From: Sphingomonas sp. 1F27F7B
Lineage (GTDB): Bacteria; Pseudomonadota; Alphaproteobacteria; Sphingomonadales; Sphingomonadaceae
DNA: 64,000 nucleotides
NCBI RefSeq assembly: GCF_005503355.1
Contig: NZ_SCMK01000019.1
Span: 1-64,000 of the forward strand
Direction of reading: 5' to 3'
Position 1 is the stretch's first letter. Each line of letters opens with the position of its first letter. The position numbers and the translations under genes were made by a program. Below, one piece after another: positions 25,252 through 34,306 of the stretch. The notes under the pieces were generated by a model. The model did no database searches, was not told the DNA's origin, and saw nothing but the letters and a program-made list of their open reading frames with translations.

Positions 25252-27101
25252 TGCCCCGCGCAAGGCGCTTCAAGGCGCCGGCCTCGCTCGGCGCGAAACT
25301 GGTCCTGATCCTCACCGGCGTCGGCATCATCGGCGCCGCCGCGCTGACCCTGATGCTCGCCACCGTCATCACGCCGAGCTTCAACCAGCTGGAGCGGGAT
25401 GCGGTCGACGCACATGTCGCGCGAACCCAGGCCGTGGTCCATGACGTCGTGGCCAAGGTCGAGAATGCCGTGCGCGACTATGGCGACTGGAACGCGTCCT
25501 ACGATTATATGGCCCATCCGACCAAGGCGTTCGAGGACGAGAGCTTCTCGACCTTGGCCATGGTCAATCTCGACGTCAACGGCATGGCCTATGTCCGGCC
25601 CGATCGCGGTATCGTGATCGCGCGCTGGCTCGACCTCGAGAAACATGCCGATGTGCCCGCGATGCGCACGCGCCTTGCCGATGCGATCGCCCGGCTCGAT
25701 TTCGCACGGGCGCTGCACGGCGAGAGCTCGGCCGGCTTCTTCATCCGGCTTGGAGACAGGCTCGCCGCGGTCGGCATCGCGCAGGTCCGCAGGAGCGACG
25801 GCAGCGGCGAACCGCGCGGCTATGTGCTGATGGCACGCGCGGTCACCGCCGCGCAGCTCAGCACCTTGCTCCAGCTCCAGGCGAGCCTCGCGCTCGACAA
25901 TCCGGTGGCCGAAGTCACCAAGACCCCGGGCGCCACGCGGACCCGTATCGCCGTGCCGATCCCGGGCCCGGACGGCCGCTCGGTCGCCACGGCGACCTAC
26001 ACCGTGCCGCGCGACCTCTCGACGCTCGGCACCCGGATGCTGGTCCTCGCCGTGGTCGGATCGTCGATCCTGTTGGCGATCGTGCTGCTCGTGCTGCGCC
26101 GGATGATCGCACGCCTGGTTCTCGCGCCCCTGAAACGCGTGGAGCGCCACATGGGCGTGGTCCGCGCTTCGGGTACGCTCGGCCTGCTGACCGACAAGCC
26201 GCGCGACGACGAGATCGGCAGCCTCGTCACCAGCTTCAACTCGATGCTCCGCCAGCTCAAGGACTTGCGCGAGCAGCTCGAGGTGCAGAGCTTCACCCTG
26301 GGCCGCAGCGAGAGCGCCGTCGCGGTGATGCACAATGTCCGCAATGCGCTGAATCCGATCAGCACCGTGCTCAGCCAGGGGCTGGGCAGCGGCGCGCCGA
26401 TGGACCGGGCGCTGTTCGATCGCGCGCTGGGCGAGCTGGCGAGCACGGAGATTCCCGCGGCGCGTCGCCAGAAGCTGGTCGCCTTCCTCGCTGCCGCGAT
26501 CGAGAATGTCGAGCAGGAGCGGGCCGACCGCCGCGAGCAGATCGCGATCGGCCGCGAGGCACTGCACCATGTGCTGGAAATCATCGGCCAGCAGCAGGAA
26601 GCCGCCCATGAGCGGCCGCCGCTCGATGCCTGCGACATCACCGACATCGTCGCCCAGAACGCCACCATCGCACGCTATTCGGGCGAGAATTCCATTGCCT
26701 TCAGCTTCCCGTCCAAGCCGCACTGGGTGATGGCCAACCGCGTGATCCTCAGCCAGGTGGTCGGCAATCTCTTCGCCAACGCGGCCGAGGCCATCGCCGC
26801 GACTGGCCGCGGCAGCGGTTCGATCGCAGTGACGATCCACGACAGGGGCGACAGCACCGAGATCTACATCCGCGATGATGGCGAGGGTTTCGACCCGTCG
26901 ACCGCGCCGACTCTGTTCCAGCGCGGCTTCTCGACCCGGGCGCACAAATCCGGCGGGCTGGGGCTGCACTGGTGCGCCAATTCGATGCTGGCGATGGAAG
27001 GCAAGCTCGAACTGGTCAGCGACGGCAAGGGGACGGGCGCGAAGGCGATCCTGACGCTGGGTACCGCGCAGCTGGCGCAGCCGAGCGGGATGGCGGCCTG
27101 A
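25251..27101 (+). CDS. Membrane sensor histidine kinase with CHASE4-like sensor
   Basis: 616-residue kinase coupled to the receiver-GGDEF-EAL gene (TGATG overlap). A first membrane helix (LVLILTGVGIIGAAALTLMLA) is followed by an extracytoplasmic region that begins SFNQLERDAVDAHVARTQAVV and contains VRDYGDWNASYDYM, features of CHASE4 domains. A second helix (MLVLAVVGSSILLAIVLLVL) leads to a HAMP domain (MIARLVLAPLKRVERHM, DEIGSLVTSFNSML). The phosphoacceptor is probably His361 in AVMHNVRNALNPI, an atypical H-box. The ATPase part has NLFANAAEAI and DDGEGFDPSTA, then GLGLHWCANSM. Confidence 0.92.
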   Translation: MPRARRFKAPASLGAKLVLILTGVGIIGAAALTLMLATVITPSFNQLERDAVDAHVARTQAVVHDVVAKVENAVRDYGDWNASYDYMAHPTKAFEDESFSTLAMVNLDVNGMAYVRPDRGIVIARWLDLEKHADVPAMRTRLADAIARLDFARALHGESSAGFFIRLGDRLAAVGIAQVRRSDGSGEPRGYVLMARAVTAAQLSTLLQLQASLALDNPVAEVTKTPGATRTRIAVPIPGPDGRSVATATYTVPRDLSTLGTRMLVLAVVGSSILLAIVLLVLRRMIARLVLAPLKRVERHMGVVRASGTLGLLTDKPRDDEIGSLVTSFNSMLRQLKDLREQLEVQSFTLGRSESAVAVMHNVRNALNPISTVLSQGLGSGAPMDRALFDRALGELASTEIPAARRQKLVAFLAAAIENVEQERADRREQIAIGREALHHVLEIIGQQQEAAHERPPLDACDITDIVAQNATIARYSGENSIAFSFPSKPHWVMANRVILSQVVGNLFANAAEAIAATGRGSGSIAVTIHDRGDSTEIYIRDDGEGFDPSTAPTLFQRGFSTRAHKSGGLGLHWCANSMLAMEGKLELVSDGKGTGAKAILTLGTAQLAQPSGMAA

Positions 27102-27107
27102 GGCAGG

Positions 27108-27134
27108 GAAGAAGGGAGCTTAGGCCCCTTCTTC
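27108..27134. terminator. Hairpin between convergent genes
   Basis: GAAGAAGGG (27108-27116) pairs with CCCTTCTTC (27126-27134) around a 9-base loop. It lies between the kinase stop (27101) and the SET-domain gene stop (27172), where a terminator for both would be expected. There is no clear T-tract, so it may be a weak or Rho-assisted terminator. Confidence 0.4.
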
Positions 27135-27171
27135 GCCATTTCGGCTCGAACCAGCGCCACTACGGACAAGC

Positions 27172-28323
27172 CTATCGCCGGCCCGCAAGCCTCCGCTTGC
27201 CCGCGACTTCATCCTTGCGCCGCAGATAGGGCGCCACCAGATTCCGCGCGCGGAACCATTCCTGCCGGTCCGGATCGAGGCTGTCGAAATTGCCGATGAC
27301 CCGGCGGCATTCGGGCGCGCGGCACTGGCAGATCATGTGCCAGTTCGATTCCCGGAGCGTCGTCGAATAGTCCCAGGCGATCTCCTCGCCCGGCTGAATC
27401 GCCCGCACCGCCACCAGGAACACGCCCGCATCGGTGAAGCGCAGGCCGGCATTGGGGTCGCAGCTGTGATTGACCAGATCGTCGATCCGGCCGGACGGGC
27501 CCATATAATGGTCAGGCGTCACCTGCACGAAGCGGTCGCCCCGGCCGCGCATCAGGCTGGGGATCTGGTCGGCGCGGAAACGGCGGCCGGTGAACTCGAT
27601 CAGCACATCGCCCTCGGCGAAGCCGCTCGCCGCGAACACGGCCTTGCCCAGATGGTTCTCGCCCACCTTGAACAAATTGTTCGAAGGCCGGTAGCGATCG
27701 AACCAGCGCAGCCCGCCCCGGCGCGCGCCGAAGGAACGCAGCGGGTTGATCGTCGCCAGGCCGATCAGGAACCAGATGCTGGCATGGCAGAGGAACTCGA
27801 CGATCACATAAGCGAGTTCGGCGACGCCTGGCTCGGTCGCGCGCACCGCGACCAGCAGCGTGGCGAGATCGCCGAAGGTCCACAGGCCCCAGGCCGGCGA
27901 GCGTTCGCGGTTGCGGTCGGTCCATACGCTTGCCCAGGTCGGCCAGAAGCTCACCGGCACGGCGAGCACCACCAGCATGTGCGCCCAAAAGGCTTCGCGG
28001 AAGACGAGCCACAGCATCAGCGCGCTGAGGCTGGCCGCGATGCAGATGGTCTCGGTGAGCGAGGGCGGGGCCCAGGACGAACGCCGCCAGATGCCGATCG
28101 TCACCGTGATGCATGCGACCGAGGAGAGGGCGAACACCCAGCCCTGCGGTGCGCCGGGGTTCACCGCGGCATAGGTCAGCGCCTCGAGCGAAGTCGCCGC
28201 GCTCCAGATCAGCCATGACGCACGGTTCGGCTCCACCAGCTCGCGGCGCAACCCGATCAAATAGGCCGCATAGCCCGCAAGGCTGAATCCGATCGCCAGC
28301 AGGAACCAGATATCGGCGGTCAA
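27172..28323 (-). CDS. Membrane-anchored SET-domain protein
   Basis: About 383 residues: an N-terminal multi-pass membrane half (for example IWFLLAIGFSLAGYAAYLIGL, SLSALMLWLVFREAFWAHMLV, AELAYVIVEFLCHASIWFLIG) fused to a C-terminal SET domain. The SET part has the AdoMet/substrate motifs DLVNHSCDPNAG and GEEIAWDYST, then a post-SET-like cysteine cluster CQCRAPECRRVIG. SET proteins methylate lysines. The upstream TTG at 28323 has a GGGAGG ribosome-binding site about 9 nt before it, so I prefer it to the ATG at 28356, which lacks one. The target protein is unknown. A membrane-tethered SET enzyme is uncommon in bacteria. Confidence 0.82.
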   Translation of the reverse strand: MTADIWFLLAIGFSLAGYAAYLIGLRRELVEPNRASWLIWSAATSLEALTYAAVNPGAPQGWVFALSSVACITVTIGIWRRSSWAPPSLTETICIAASLSALMLWLVFREAFWAHMLVVLAVPVSFWPTWASVWTDRNRERSPAWGLWTFGDLATLLVAVRATEPGVAELAYVIVEFLCHASIWFLIGLATINPLRSFGARRGGLRWFDRYRPSNNLFKVGENHLGKAVFAASGFAEGDVLIEFTGRRFRADQIPSLMRGRGDRFVQVTPDHYMGPSGRIDDLVNHSCDPNAGLRFTDAGVFLVAVRAIQPGEEIAWDYSTTLRESNWHMICQCRAPECRRVIGNFDSLDPDRQEWFRARNLVAPYLRRKDEVAGKRRLAGRR

Positions 28324-28377
28324 AATACGCTCCCTCCCAAACGGAGCATTTACCATGTCCGGGATTCGCCGTCTATG

Positions 28378-28406
28378 CGCGACTCGTGGTGACTCCGCGA
28401 GTCGCG
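28378..28406. promoter_or_regulatory. Inverted repeat upstream of the SET-domain gene
   Basis: CGCGACTCG (28378-28386) and CGAGTCGCG (28398-28406) are perfect 9-bp arms around an 11-bp spacer. The pair lies 55 bp upstream of the proposed SET-gene start and about 65 bp after the 3' end of no other leftward gene, so it sits in promoter space. It could be an operator or a 5'-leader hairpin. Confidence 0.4.
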
Positions 28407-28471
28407 GGGAATCGGATAGAGATACTTAGGAGGCGAATCTCATGAACCGGGCTTCCTCCCGCGGAAGGGAA

Positions 28472-29191
28472 TTACGCCCCGCAGTCCCGCACTGCCTCAA
28501 GCACGATCGGTGCCCATTCCTTGCGGCAGATCAGCAGGTCGGGGATGCTCGTGCTGGCGGCATTATAGACGATCGGCGCCCCGTCGATCCGCGAGGCATG
28601 GAGCCCCGCGGCGAGCGCCACCGCCACCGGCGCGCAATTGTCCCACTGATGCTGGCCGCCGGAATGGAGATAGATCTCGGCCTCGCCGCGCACCACCGCC
28701 ATTGCCTTGGCGCCGGCCGAGCCCATGCCGATATGCACCGCGCCGATCCGTTCGCCCACGCCCGCGCAGAGCCGGCTCGGCCGGGTGCGGCTTACCAGCA
28801 TGCGGGGCGGCAATTCGCCTTCGGGCAAGGCGGGCGGGCAATCGCTGGAAAGGGTGCAGCCGAGCCGGGGCAGGGCGACCGCGCCCACTGCCGCCTGGCC
28901 GTCAATGGCGAGGGCGACATGCACCGCCCAGTCCTCGCGCCGCTCGGCGAACTCGCGCGTGCCGTCCAGCGGATCGACGATCCATACCCGCCGTGCCGAC
29001 AGCCGGGCCGGATCGTCGGCGGATTCCTCGGAAAGGATCGCGTCGCCGGGCCGCGCGGCGCGCAGCCGGTCGAGGATGAGGATGTTGGCCTCGCGGTCGC
29101 CGCGGTCGCCGCCTGCGCATTCGTCCTGAATGCGCAGCAGCAGCGCCCCTGCTTCCTCGGCGATCGCCCGGGCCAGTTCCGCGTCGGTCAA
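28472..29191 (-). CDS. cysQ: 3'(2'),5'-bisphosphate nucleotidase
   Basis: 239-residue enzyme of the inositol-monophosphatase-like phosphatase family. It hydrolyses PAP to AMP and phosphate and so clears the by-product of sulfate assimilation. Metal-binding motifs are SEESADDP and WIVDPLDGTREFAERRED (the DPxDGT signature), with GQHQWDNCAPVAVALAAG near the C-terminus carrying the last acidic ligand. It is last in the cysD-cysNC-cysQ operon; its ATG overlaps the cysNC stop (ATGA). Slightly shorter than E. coli CysQ but complete. Confidence 0.92.
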   Translation of the reverse strand: MTDAELARAIAEEAGALLLRIQDECAGGDRGDREANILILDRLRAARPGDAILSEESADDPARLSARRVWIVDPLDGTREFAERREDWAVHVALAIDGQAAVGAVALPRLGCTLSSDCPPALPEGELPPRMLVSRTRPSRLCAGVGERIGAVHIGMGSAGAKAMAVVRGEAEIYLHSGGQHQWDNCAPVAVALAAGLHASRIDGAPIVYNAASTSIPDLLICRKEWAPIVLEAVRDCGA

Positions 29192-31101
29192 ATCACCGGA
29201 CTCCAGGTGCCCATGATCGTCTCCACGATCCGCTCGGCCGCGGCCTCGGGGCTTTCCCGGGTCGTGTCCACGCGGATTTCCGGGGTCTGCGGCGCCTCAT
29301 AGGGGCTGGAGATGCCGGTGAAGTTGGCGATCTGGCCGGCCCGCGCCTTCTTGTAGAGGCCTTTCACGTCGCGCGCCTCGGCCACTTCCAGCGGCGTATC
29401 GACGAAGATCTCGAAGAACTCGCCCTCGGGCAGCATCTTGCGGACCAGTTCGCGCTCGGCGCGAAAGGGCGAGATGAAGGCAGTGAGCACGATCAGCCCT
29501 GCATCGGTCATCAGCTTCGCCACTTCGCCGACGCGGCGGATATTCTCGATCCGGTCGGCATCGGTGAAGCCCAGATCGCGATTGAGTCCATGGCGGATAT
29601 TGTCGCCGTCGAGCAGGAAGCTGTGCTTGCCGAGCGCGTGGAGCCGCTTCTCGACCATGTTGGCGATGGTCGATTTGCCCGAGCCGGACAGCCCGGTGAA
29701 CCAGAGCAGGCGCGGCGCCTGGTGCTTCTGCCGGGCATGCGCCTCGCGGTTGATCTCCACTGCCTGCCAATGGACGTTCTGCGCGCGGCGCAGCGCGAAG
29801 TTGAGCATGCCGGCGGCGACGGTGGCGTTGGTCGCCTTGTCGATCAGGATGAAGCCGCCCAGGTCCTTGCTCTCGGCATAGGGTTCGAAGACGACACCGC
29901 GATCGGTATAGACTTCGGCCACGCCGATATCGTTGAGCCCGAGCGTCTTCACGCTGAGCTCGGCCATGGTGTTGACGCACACGGCGTGGCGCGGCGGCTG
30001 CACGGTGGCGCTTACCGTCTGGGTGCCGAGCTTGAGCCAATAGGCGCGGCCGGGGAGCATCTCCGCCTGGTCCATCCAGACGATCGTGGCCTGGAACTGG
30101 TCGGCGACCTGGGGCGGCGCTTCGGCGGCGGCGATCACGTCGCCGCGCGAGCAATCGATTTCATCGGCCAGCGTGATGGTCACGCTCTCGCCCGCCACTG
30201 CTTCGGCCTTGTCGCCGCCGAACGCGGCGATGCGCGCCACCTCGGTGGTCTGGCCGGAGGGCAGGATGCGCACCTTGTCGCCGGGCCTGATCGTGCCGGC
30301 CGCGATCATGCCGGCGAAGCCGCGGAAATCGAGGTTGGGGCGGTTCACCCACTGGACGGAGAGGCGGAAGGGGCGGCCGGCATCGGCGTCCGTGTCGATC
30401 TCGACCGCTTCCAGATGCTCGAGCAATGCCGGCCCGGAATACCAGGGCGTATTCCCGCTCGGCCCGGCGATGTTGTCGCCCTTGAAGCCCGAGATCGGGA
30501 CCGGCGTGAAGCCCGCGATGCCGATGCTCTCGGCGAAAATGCGATAGTCCGCGACGATCGCGTCATAGGCGGCCTGATCATAGCCGATCAGGTCCATCTT
30601 GTTCACTGCCAGCACGATGTGGCGGATGCCGAGCAGGTGGCAAAGATAGGAATGGCGCCGCGTCTGGGTGAGCACGCCCTTGCGCGCGTCGATCAGGATC
30701 ACGGCGAGATCGGCGGTCGAGGCGCCAGTCACCATGTTGCGGGTATATTGTTCGTGTCCAGGGGTATCGGCGACGATGAATTTGCGCTTCTCGGTCGCGA
30801 AGAAGCGATAGGCGACGTCGATCGTGATGCCCTGCTCGCGCTCGGCGGCGAGGCCGTCGACCAGCAGCGCGAAGTCGATCTCCTGTCCCTGCGTGCCCAG
30901 GCGCTTGCTGTCGGCCTCCAGGCTGGCGAGCTGATCCTCGAAGATCATCTTCGAATCATAGAGCAGACGCCCGATCAGGGTCGACTTGCCGTCGTCCACG
31001 CTGCCGCAGGTGATGAAGCGCAGCAGCGACTTGTTCTGGTGCAGCGCGAGATAGGCGGAAATGTCGGACGCGATCAGCGCGTCGGGGCGATAGGAGGTCA
31101 T
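29188..31101 (-). CDS. cysNC: Bifunctional sulfate adenylyltransferase subunit 1 / adenylylsulfate kinase
   Basis: 637-residue fusion. The N-terminal GTPase (CysN) has GSVDDGKSTLIGRLLYDSK (G1), DTPGHEQYTRNM (G3) and NKMD (G4) and drives sulfate activation by CysD. After an EF-Tu-like beta region, the C-terminal APS kinase (CysC) starts near LLWFTGLSGSGKSTIANMVEK with a P-loop and makes PAPS. The ATG at 31101 (MTSYRPDALIASD) has AGGAGG in the mRNA sense; the longer frame upstream is not protein-like. It lies 76 bp downstream of cysD. Such CysN-CysC fusions are common in proteobacteria. Confidence 0.96.
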   Translation of the reverse strand: MTSYRPDALIASDISAYLALHQNKSLLRFITCGSVDDGKSTLIGRLLYDSKMIFEDQLASLEADSKRLGTQGQEIDFALLVDGLAAEREQGITIDVAYRFFATEKRKFIVADTPGHEQYTRNMVTGASTADLAVILIDARKGVLTQTRRHSYLCHLLGIRHIVLAVNKMDLIGYDQAAYDAIVADYRIFAESIGIAGFTPVPISGFKGDNIAGPSGNTPWYSGPALLEHLEAVEIDTDADAGRPFRLSVQWVNRPNLDFRGFAGMIAAGTIRPGDKVRILPSGQTTEVARIAAFGGDKAEAVAGESVTITLADEIDCSRGDVIAAAEAPPQVADQFQATIVWMDQAEMLPGRAYWLKLGTQTVSATVQPPRHAVCVNTMAELSVKTLGLNDIGVAEVYTDRGVVFEPYAESKDLGGFILIDKATNATVAAGMLNFALRRAQNVHWQAVEINREAHARQKHQAPRLLWFTGLSGSGKSTIANMVEKRLHALGKHSFLLDGDNIRHGLNRDLGFTDADRIENIRRVGEVAKLMTDAGLIVLTAFISPFRAERELVRKMLPEGEFFEIFVDTPLEVAEARDVKGLYKKARAGQIANFTGISSPYEAPQTPEIRVDTTRESPEAAAERIVETIMGTWSPVI

Positions 31102-31177
31102 GCGCCTGCCTCCACGGGGAAGAGGGCGAGGGCGCCGGAGCGGGAGGCTGGAATGCCGGGGACAGCGAAGCAAGCCA

Positions 31178-32137
31178 TCAGAAATACCCCTCCTGCTTCT
31201 TCTTCTCCATGCTCGCCGTCTGGTCATGGTCGATCGCGCGGCCCTGGCGTTCGCTGGTCGTCGTCAACAGCATTTCCTGGATCACCGCCTCCAGCGTATC
31301 CGCCGCGCTCTCCACTGCACCGGTCAGCGGATAGCAGCCGAGCGTGCGGAAGCGGATCGAGCGCATGACCGGCTCCTCGCCGTCCCGCAGGCGGAAGCGC
31401 GCATCGTCGACCATCAGGATCAGCCCGTCGCGCTCCACCGTCGGGCGCGGCGCCGCGAAATAGAGCGGCACGATCTCGATCCCCTCGGCGAGGATATATT
31501 GCCAGATGTCGAGTTCGGTCCAGTTGGAGAGCGGGAAGACGCGGATGCTCTCGCCCTTGTCCTTGCGGGCATTGTAGAGGTGCCACAGCTCGGGGCGCTG
31601 GTTCTTGGGATCCCAGCGGTGCGAGGCGGTGCGGAAGCTGAACACGCGCTCCTTGGCGCGGCTCTTCTCCTCGTCGCGCCGCGCGCCGCCGAACGCCGCG
31701 TCGAACCCGTATCGGTCGAGCGCCTGCTTCAAGCCTTCCGTCTTCCACATGTCGGTGTGGCGGCCGCCATGATCGAACGGATTGATCCCCTGCGCCTCGG
31801 CCTCGGGGTTCTTGTGGACGAGCAGCTCCATTCCCGCATCGCGTGCGGCCTTGTCGCGCAGATCGTACATCGCGCGAAACTTCCAGGTCGTGTCGACGTG
31901 GAGGAGCGGGAAGGGCGGGGGTGCGGGGTAGAAGGCCTTGCGGGCGAGGTGCAGCATCACCGCGCTGTCCTTGCCGATCGAATAGAGCATCACCGGCCGT
32001 TCGGCCTCCGCGACGACTTCGCGCAGGATATGGATGCTCTCGGCTTCGAGCCGCTGGAGATGCGTCAGCCGCGCGGGTGCAATCCCCCGGGTCGCGCCGA
32101 TCGCCTGTGTCTCCGTCATGTTCCCGGAATGCAGCAT
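31178..32137 (-). CDS. cysD: Sulfate adenylyltransferase subunit 2
   Basis: 319-residue PP-loop ATPase that adenylates sulfate with CysN. The P-loop is in MLYSIGKDSAVMLHLARK, followed by FPLLHVDTTWKFRAMYDLRD. A later FGGARRDEEKSRAKERVFSFR is a typical CysD block, and the conserved C-terminus SERQGRAIDHD is present. The ATG at 32137 begins MLHSGNMTETQ; a second in-frame ATG at 32119 is possible. It is the first gene of the cys operon and diverges from rmlA across a 154-bp gap that should hold both promoters. Confidence 0.96.
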   Translation of the reverse strand: MLHSGNMTETQAIGATRGIAPARLTHLQRLEAESIHILREVVAEAERPVMLYSIGKDSAVMLHLARKAFYPAPPPFPLLHVDTTWKFRAMYDLRDKAARDAGMELLVHKNPEAEAQGINPFDHGGRHTDMWKTEGLKQALDRYGFDAAFGGARRDEEKSRAKERVFSFRTASHRWDPKNQRPELWHLYNARKDKGESIRVFPLSNWTELDIWQYILAEGIEIVPLYFAAPRPTVERDGLILMVDDARFRLRDGEEPVMRSIRFRTLGCYPLTGAVESAADTLEAVIQEMLLTTTSERQGRAIDHDQTASMEKKKQEGYF

Positions 32138-32291
32138 GGTGGGCGATTTAGGAAGCCGCCCGAAAGCGCGCGATCTAGTTTATGTTTAGCGGGGAATACC
32201 CGCCGCGCTCCAGGGTTAGCGGTTCTTGAACCAATTGCAGTCCATGAAGGGCGGGGGGCGCACTTGGCGCCACAGGGGAGGCTGCGAACCC

Positions 32292-33191
32292 ATGGGCAAG
32301 GCTGGCGCTAAGGGGATCATCCTTGCGGGTGGGGCCGGGACGCGCCTCTATCCGGCGACGCTGTCGATCTCGAAGCAGCTGCTGCCGGTGTTCGACAAGC
32401 CGATGATCTATTATCCGCTGTCGGTGCTGATGCTTGCGGGCATCCGCGACATCCTGATCATCTCTTCCCCCCGCGACCTGCCGATGTTCCGCCTGCTGCT
32501 GGGCGACGGATCGGCATTCGGGATCAACTTCGAATATGCCGAGCAGCCGAGTCCCGACGGCCTGGCCCAAGCCTTCCTGATTGGCGAGAAGTTCCTCGAT
32601 AACGGCCCCGCCGCGCTGATCCTGGGCGACAACATCTTCCATGGCGATGGTCTTGCCGCCAAGGGCCGCGCAGCCGCCGAGGCGGCCATGCGGGGCCAGT
32701 CGACGGTCTTCGCCTATCAGGTCGACGATCCCGAGCGCTACGGCGTCGCAACTTTCGATCCGGTGACGGGCAAGGCGACGAGCATCGTCGAGAAGCCGGC
32801 CGTTCCCAAGTCGAACTGGGCAGTGACCGGCCTCTATTTCTTCGACGATCAGGTGACGGACATCGCCCGCACATTGAAGCCGTCTCCGCGCGGCGAGCTG
32901 GAGATCACCGATGTGATCTCGGCCTATCTGGAGCGGGGCAATCTCAACCTGAACCGGCTGGGCCGCGGCTATGCCTGGCTCGACACCGGTACGCACGACA
33001 GCCTGCACGACGCGGCCAGCTTCGTCCGCACGATCGAGAACCGCCAGGGCATCAAGATCGCCTGCCCCGAGGAGATCGCGTTCGATCTTGGCTATCTCGA
33101 CGCGGACACGGTACTCGCTCGCGCCGCGACGCTCGGCAAGACCGACTATGCCGCCTATCTGCGCCGCTGCGTGGAGGCCGCCGCCGCATGA
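32292..33191 (+). CDS. rmlA: Glucose-1-phosphate thymidylyltransferase
   Basis: 299-residue enzyme that joins glucose-1-phosphate to dTTP, giving dTDP-glucose. The nucleotide-binding signature GIILAGGAGTRLYPATLSISK is at the N-terminus and KPMIYYPLSVLMLAGIRDIL follows. Further family blocks are LGDNIFHGDG and EKPAVPKSNWAVTGLYFFD. Length matches the family. The ATG at 32292 (MGKAGAKGII) is chosen; the frame extends upstream without protein-like sequence. rmlB overlaps its stop by 4 bp. rmlC and rmlD, needed to reach dTDP-rhamnose, are not in this window. Confidence 0.96.
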   Translation: MGKAGAKGIILAGGAGTRLYPATLSISKQLLPVFDKPMIYYPLSVLMLAGIRDILIISSPRDLPMFRLLLGDGSAFGINFEYAEQPSPDGLAQAFLIGEKFLDNGPAALILGDNIFHGDGLAAKGRAAAEAAMRGQSTVFAYQVDDPERYGVATFDPVTGKATSIVEKPAVPKSNWAVTGLYFFDDQVTDIARTLKPSPRGELEITDVISAYLERGNLNLNRLGRGYAWLDTGTHDSLHDAASFVRTIENRQGIKIACPEEIAFDLGYLDADTVLARAATLGKTDYAAYLRRCVEAAAA

Positions 33192-34273
33192 GCTTCCTCG
33201 AGCCGATCGGCGCGCCGGCCTCGAGGATCCGCCGCGTGCTCGTAACCGGCGGCGCCGGGTTCATCGGCTCGGCGGTGTGCCGGCTGCTGGTCGCCAGGCG
33301 CTACCGCATCGTCTGCGTCGACAAGCTCACTTATGCCGGCAACATGGCATCGCTGCGCGATGTCCTGGGCAAGCCCAATTTCCGCTTCGTCGGCGCCGAT
33401 ATCGGCGATGCCGCGCAACTCCACCGGTTGATGCGCGAGGAGCGGATCGAGGGCGTGATGCATCTTGCCGCCGAGACGCATGTCGATCGCTCGATCGACA
33501 GCCCGGCCGCCTTTGTCGAGACCAATGTCCTCGGCACCGTCCGCCTGCTCGACGCCGCGCTCGAGCATTGGCGCGGATTGCCCGAGGAAAGGCGTGCCGC
33601 CTTTCGCTTCCACCACATCTCGACCGACGAAGTGTTCGGCGACTTGCCGTTCGACGGCGGGGTGTTCACCGAGGCGACGCCCTATGCGCCGTCCTCGCCC
33701 TATTCGGCGAGCAAGGCGGCGTCGGACCATTTCGTGCGCGCCTGGCACGAAACCTATGGCCTGCCGGTGGTACTCTCCAACTGCTCGAACAATTACGGGC
33801 CGCATCACTTTCCCGAGAAGCTCATCCCGCTCGTCATCCTCAACGCGCTCGAAGGCAGGGAACTGCCGGTCTATGGCAAGGGTGCGAACGTGCGGGACTG
33901 GCTCTATGTCGACGACCATGCCGAGGCGCTGGAACAGGTGCTGACTCGGGGCCGGGCCGGCGAGACCTATCTGATCGGCGGGCGGCAGGAGCGGACCAAC
34001 CTCCAGGTAGTCGAGGCGATCTGCGATCTGCTCGATGCGCGCGTCGGGGGACGGCGTCACCGCGATCTGATCCGCTTCGTTGCCGATCGGCCCGGGCATG
34101 ATCGCCGCTATGCGATCGATCCGTCGAAGATCGAGGCCGAGCTGGGCTGGGAACCGATGGAGAGCTTCGAGACCGGGCTGGCCAAGACGGTGGACTGGTA
34201 TCTGGCGAACCGGGATTGGTGGGAACCGATCCGGAACGGGGCGTATCAGGGGCAGCGGCTCGGGGTTCTCTGA
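33188..34273 (+). CDS. rmlB: dTDP-glucose 4,6-dehydratase
   Basis: 361-residue short-chain dehydrogenase/reductase that converts dTDP-glucose to dTDP-4-keto-6-deoxyglucose. The NAD-binding GGAGFIGSAVC motif follows a short N-terminal tail. HISTDEVFGDLP holds the catalytic Thr-Asp-Glu triad, and YSASKAASDHFVRAW the YxxxK pair. The C-terminal RPGHDRRYAIDPSKIEAELGW is diagnostic for RmlB. The ATG overlaps the rmlA stop, so both are one operon. Downstream deoxysugar genes must lie elsewhere. Confidence 0.96.
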   Translation: MSFLEPIGAPASRIRRVLVTGGAGFIGSAVCRLLVARRYRIVCVDKLTYAGNMASLRDVLGKPNFRFVGADIGDAAQLHRLMREERIEGVMHLAAETHVDRSIDSPAAFVETNVLGTVRLLDAALEHWRGLPEERRAAFRFHHISTDEVFGDLPFDGGVFTEATPYAPSSPYSASKAASDHFVRAWHETYGLPVVLSNCSNNYGPHHFPEKLIPLVILNALEGRELPVYGKGANVRDWLYVDDHAEALEQVLTRGRAGETYLIGGRQERTNLQVVEAICDLLDARVGGRRHRDLIRFVADRPGHDRRYAIDPSKIEAELGWEPMESFETGLAKTVDWYLANRDWWEPIRNGAYQGQRLGVL

Positions 34274-34306
34274 TCCGGCCCTTCCCCGGGAAGTGAGGAC
34301 CGAGAA

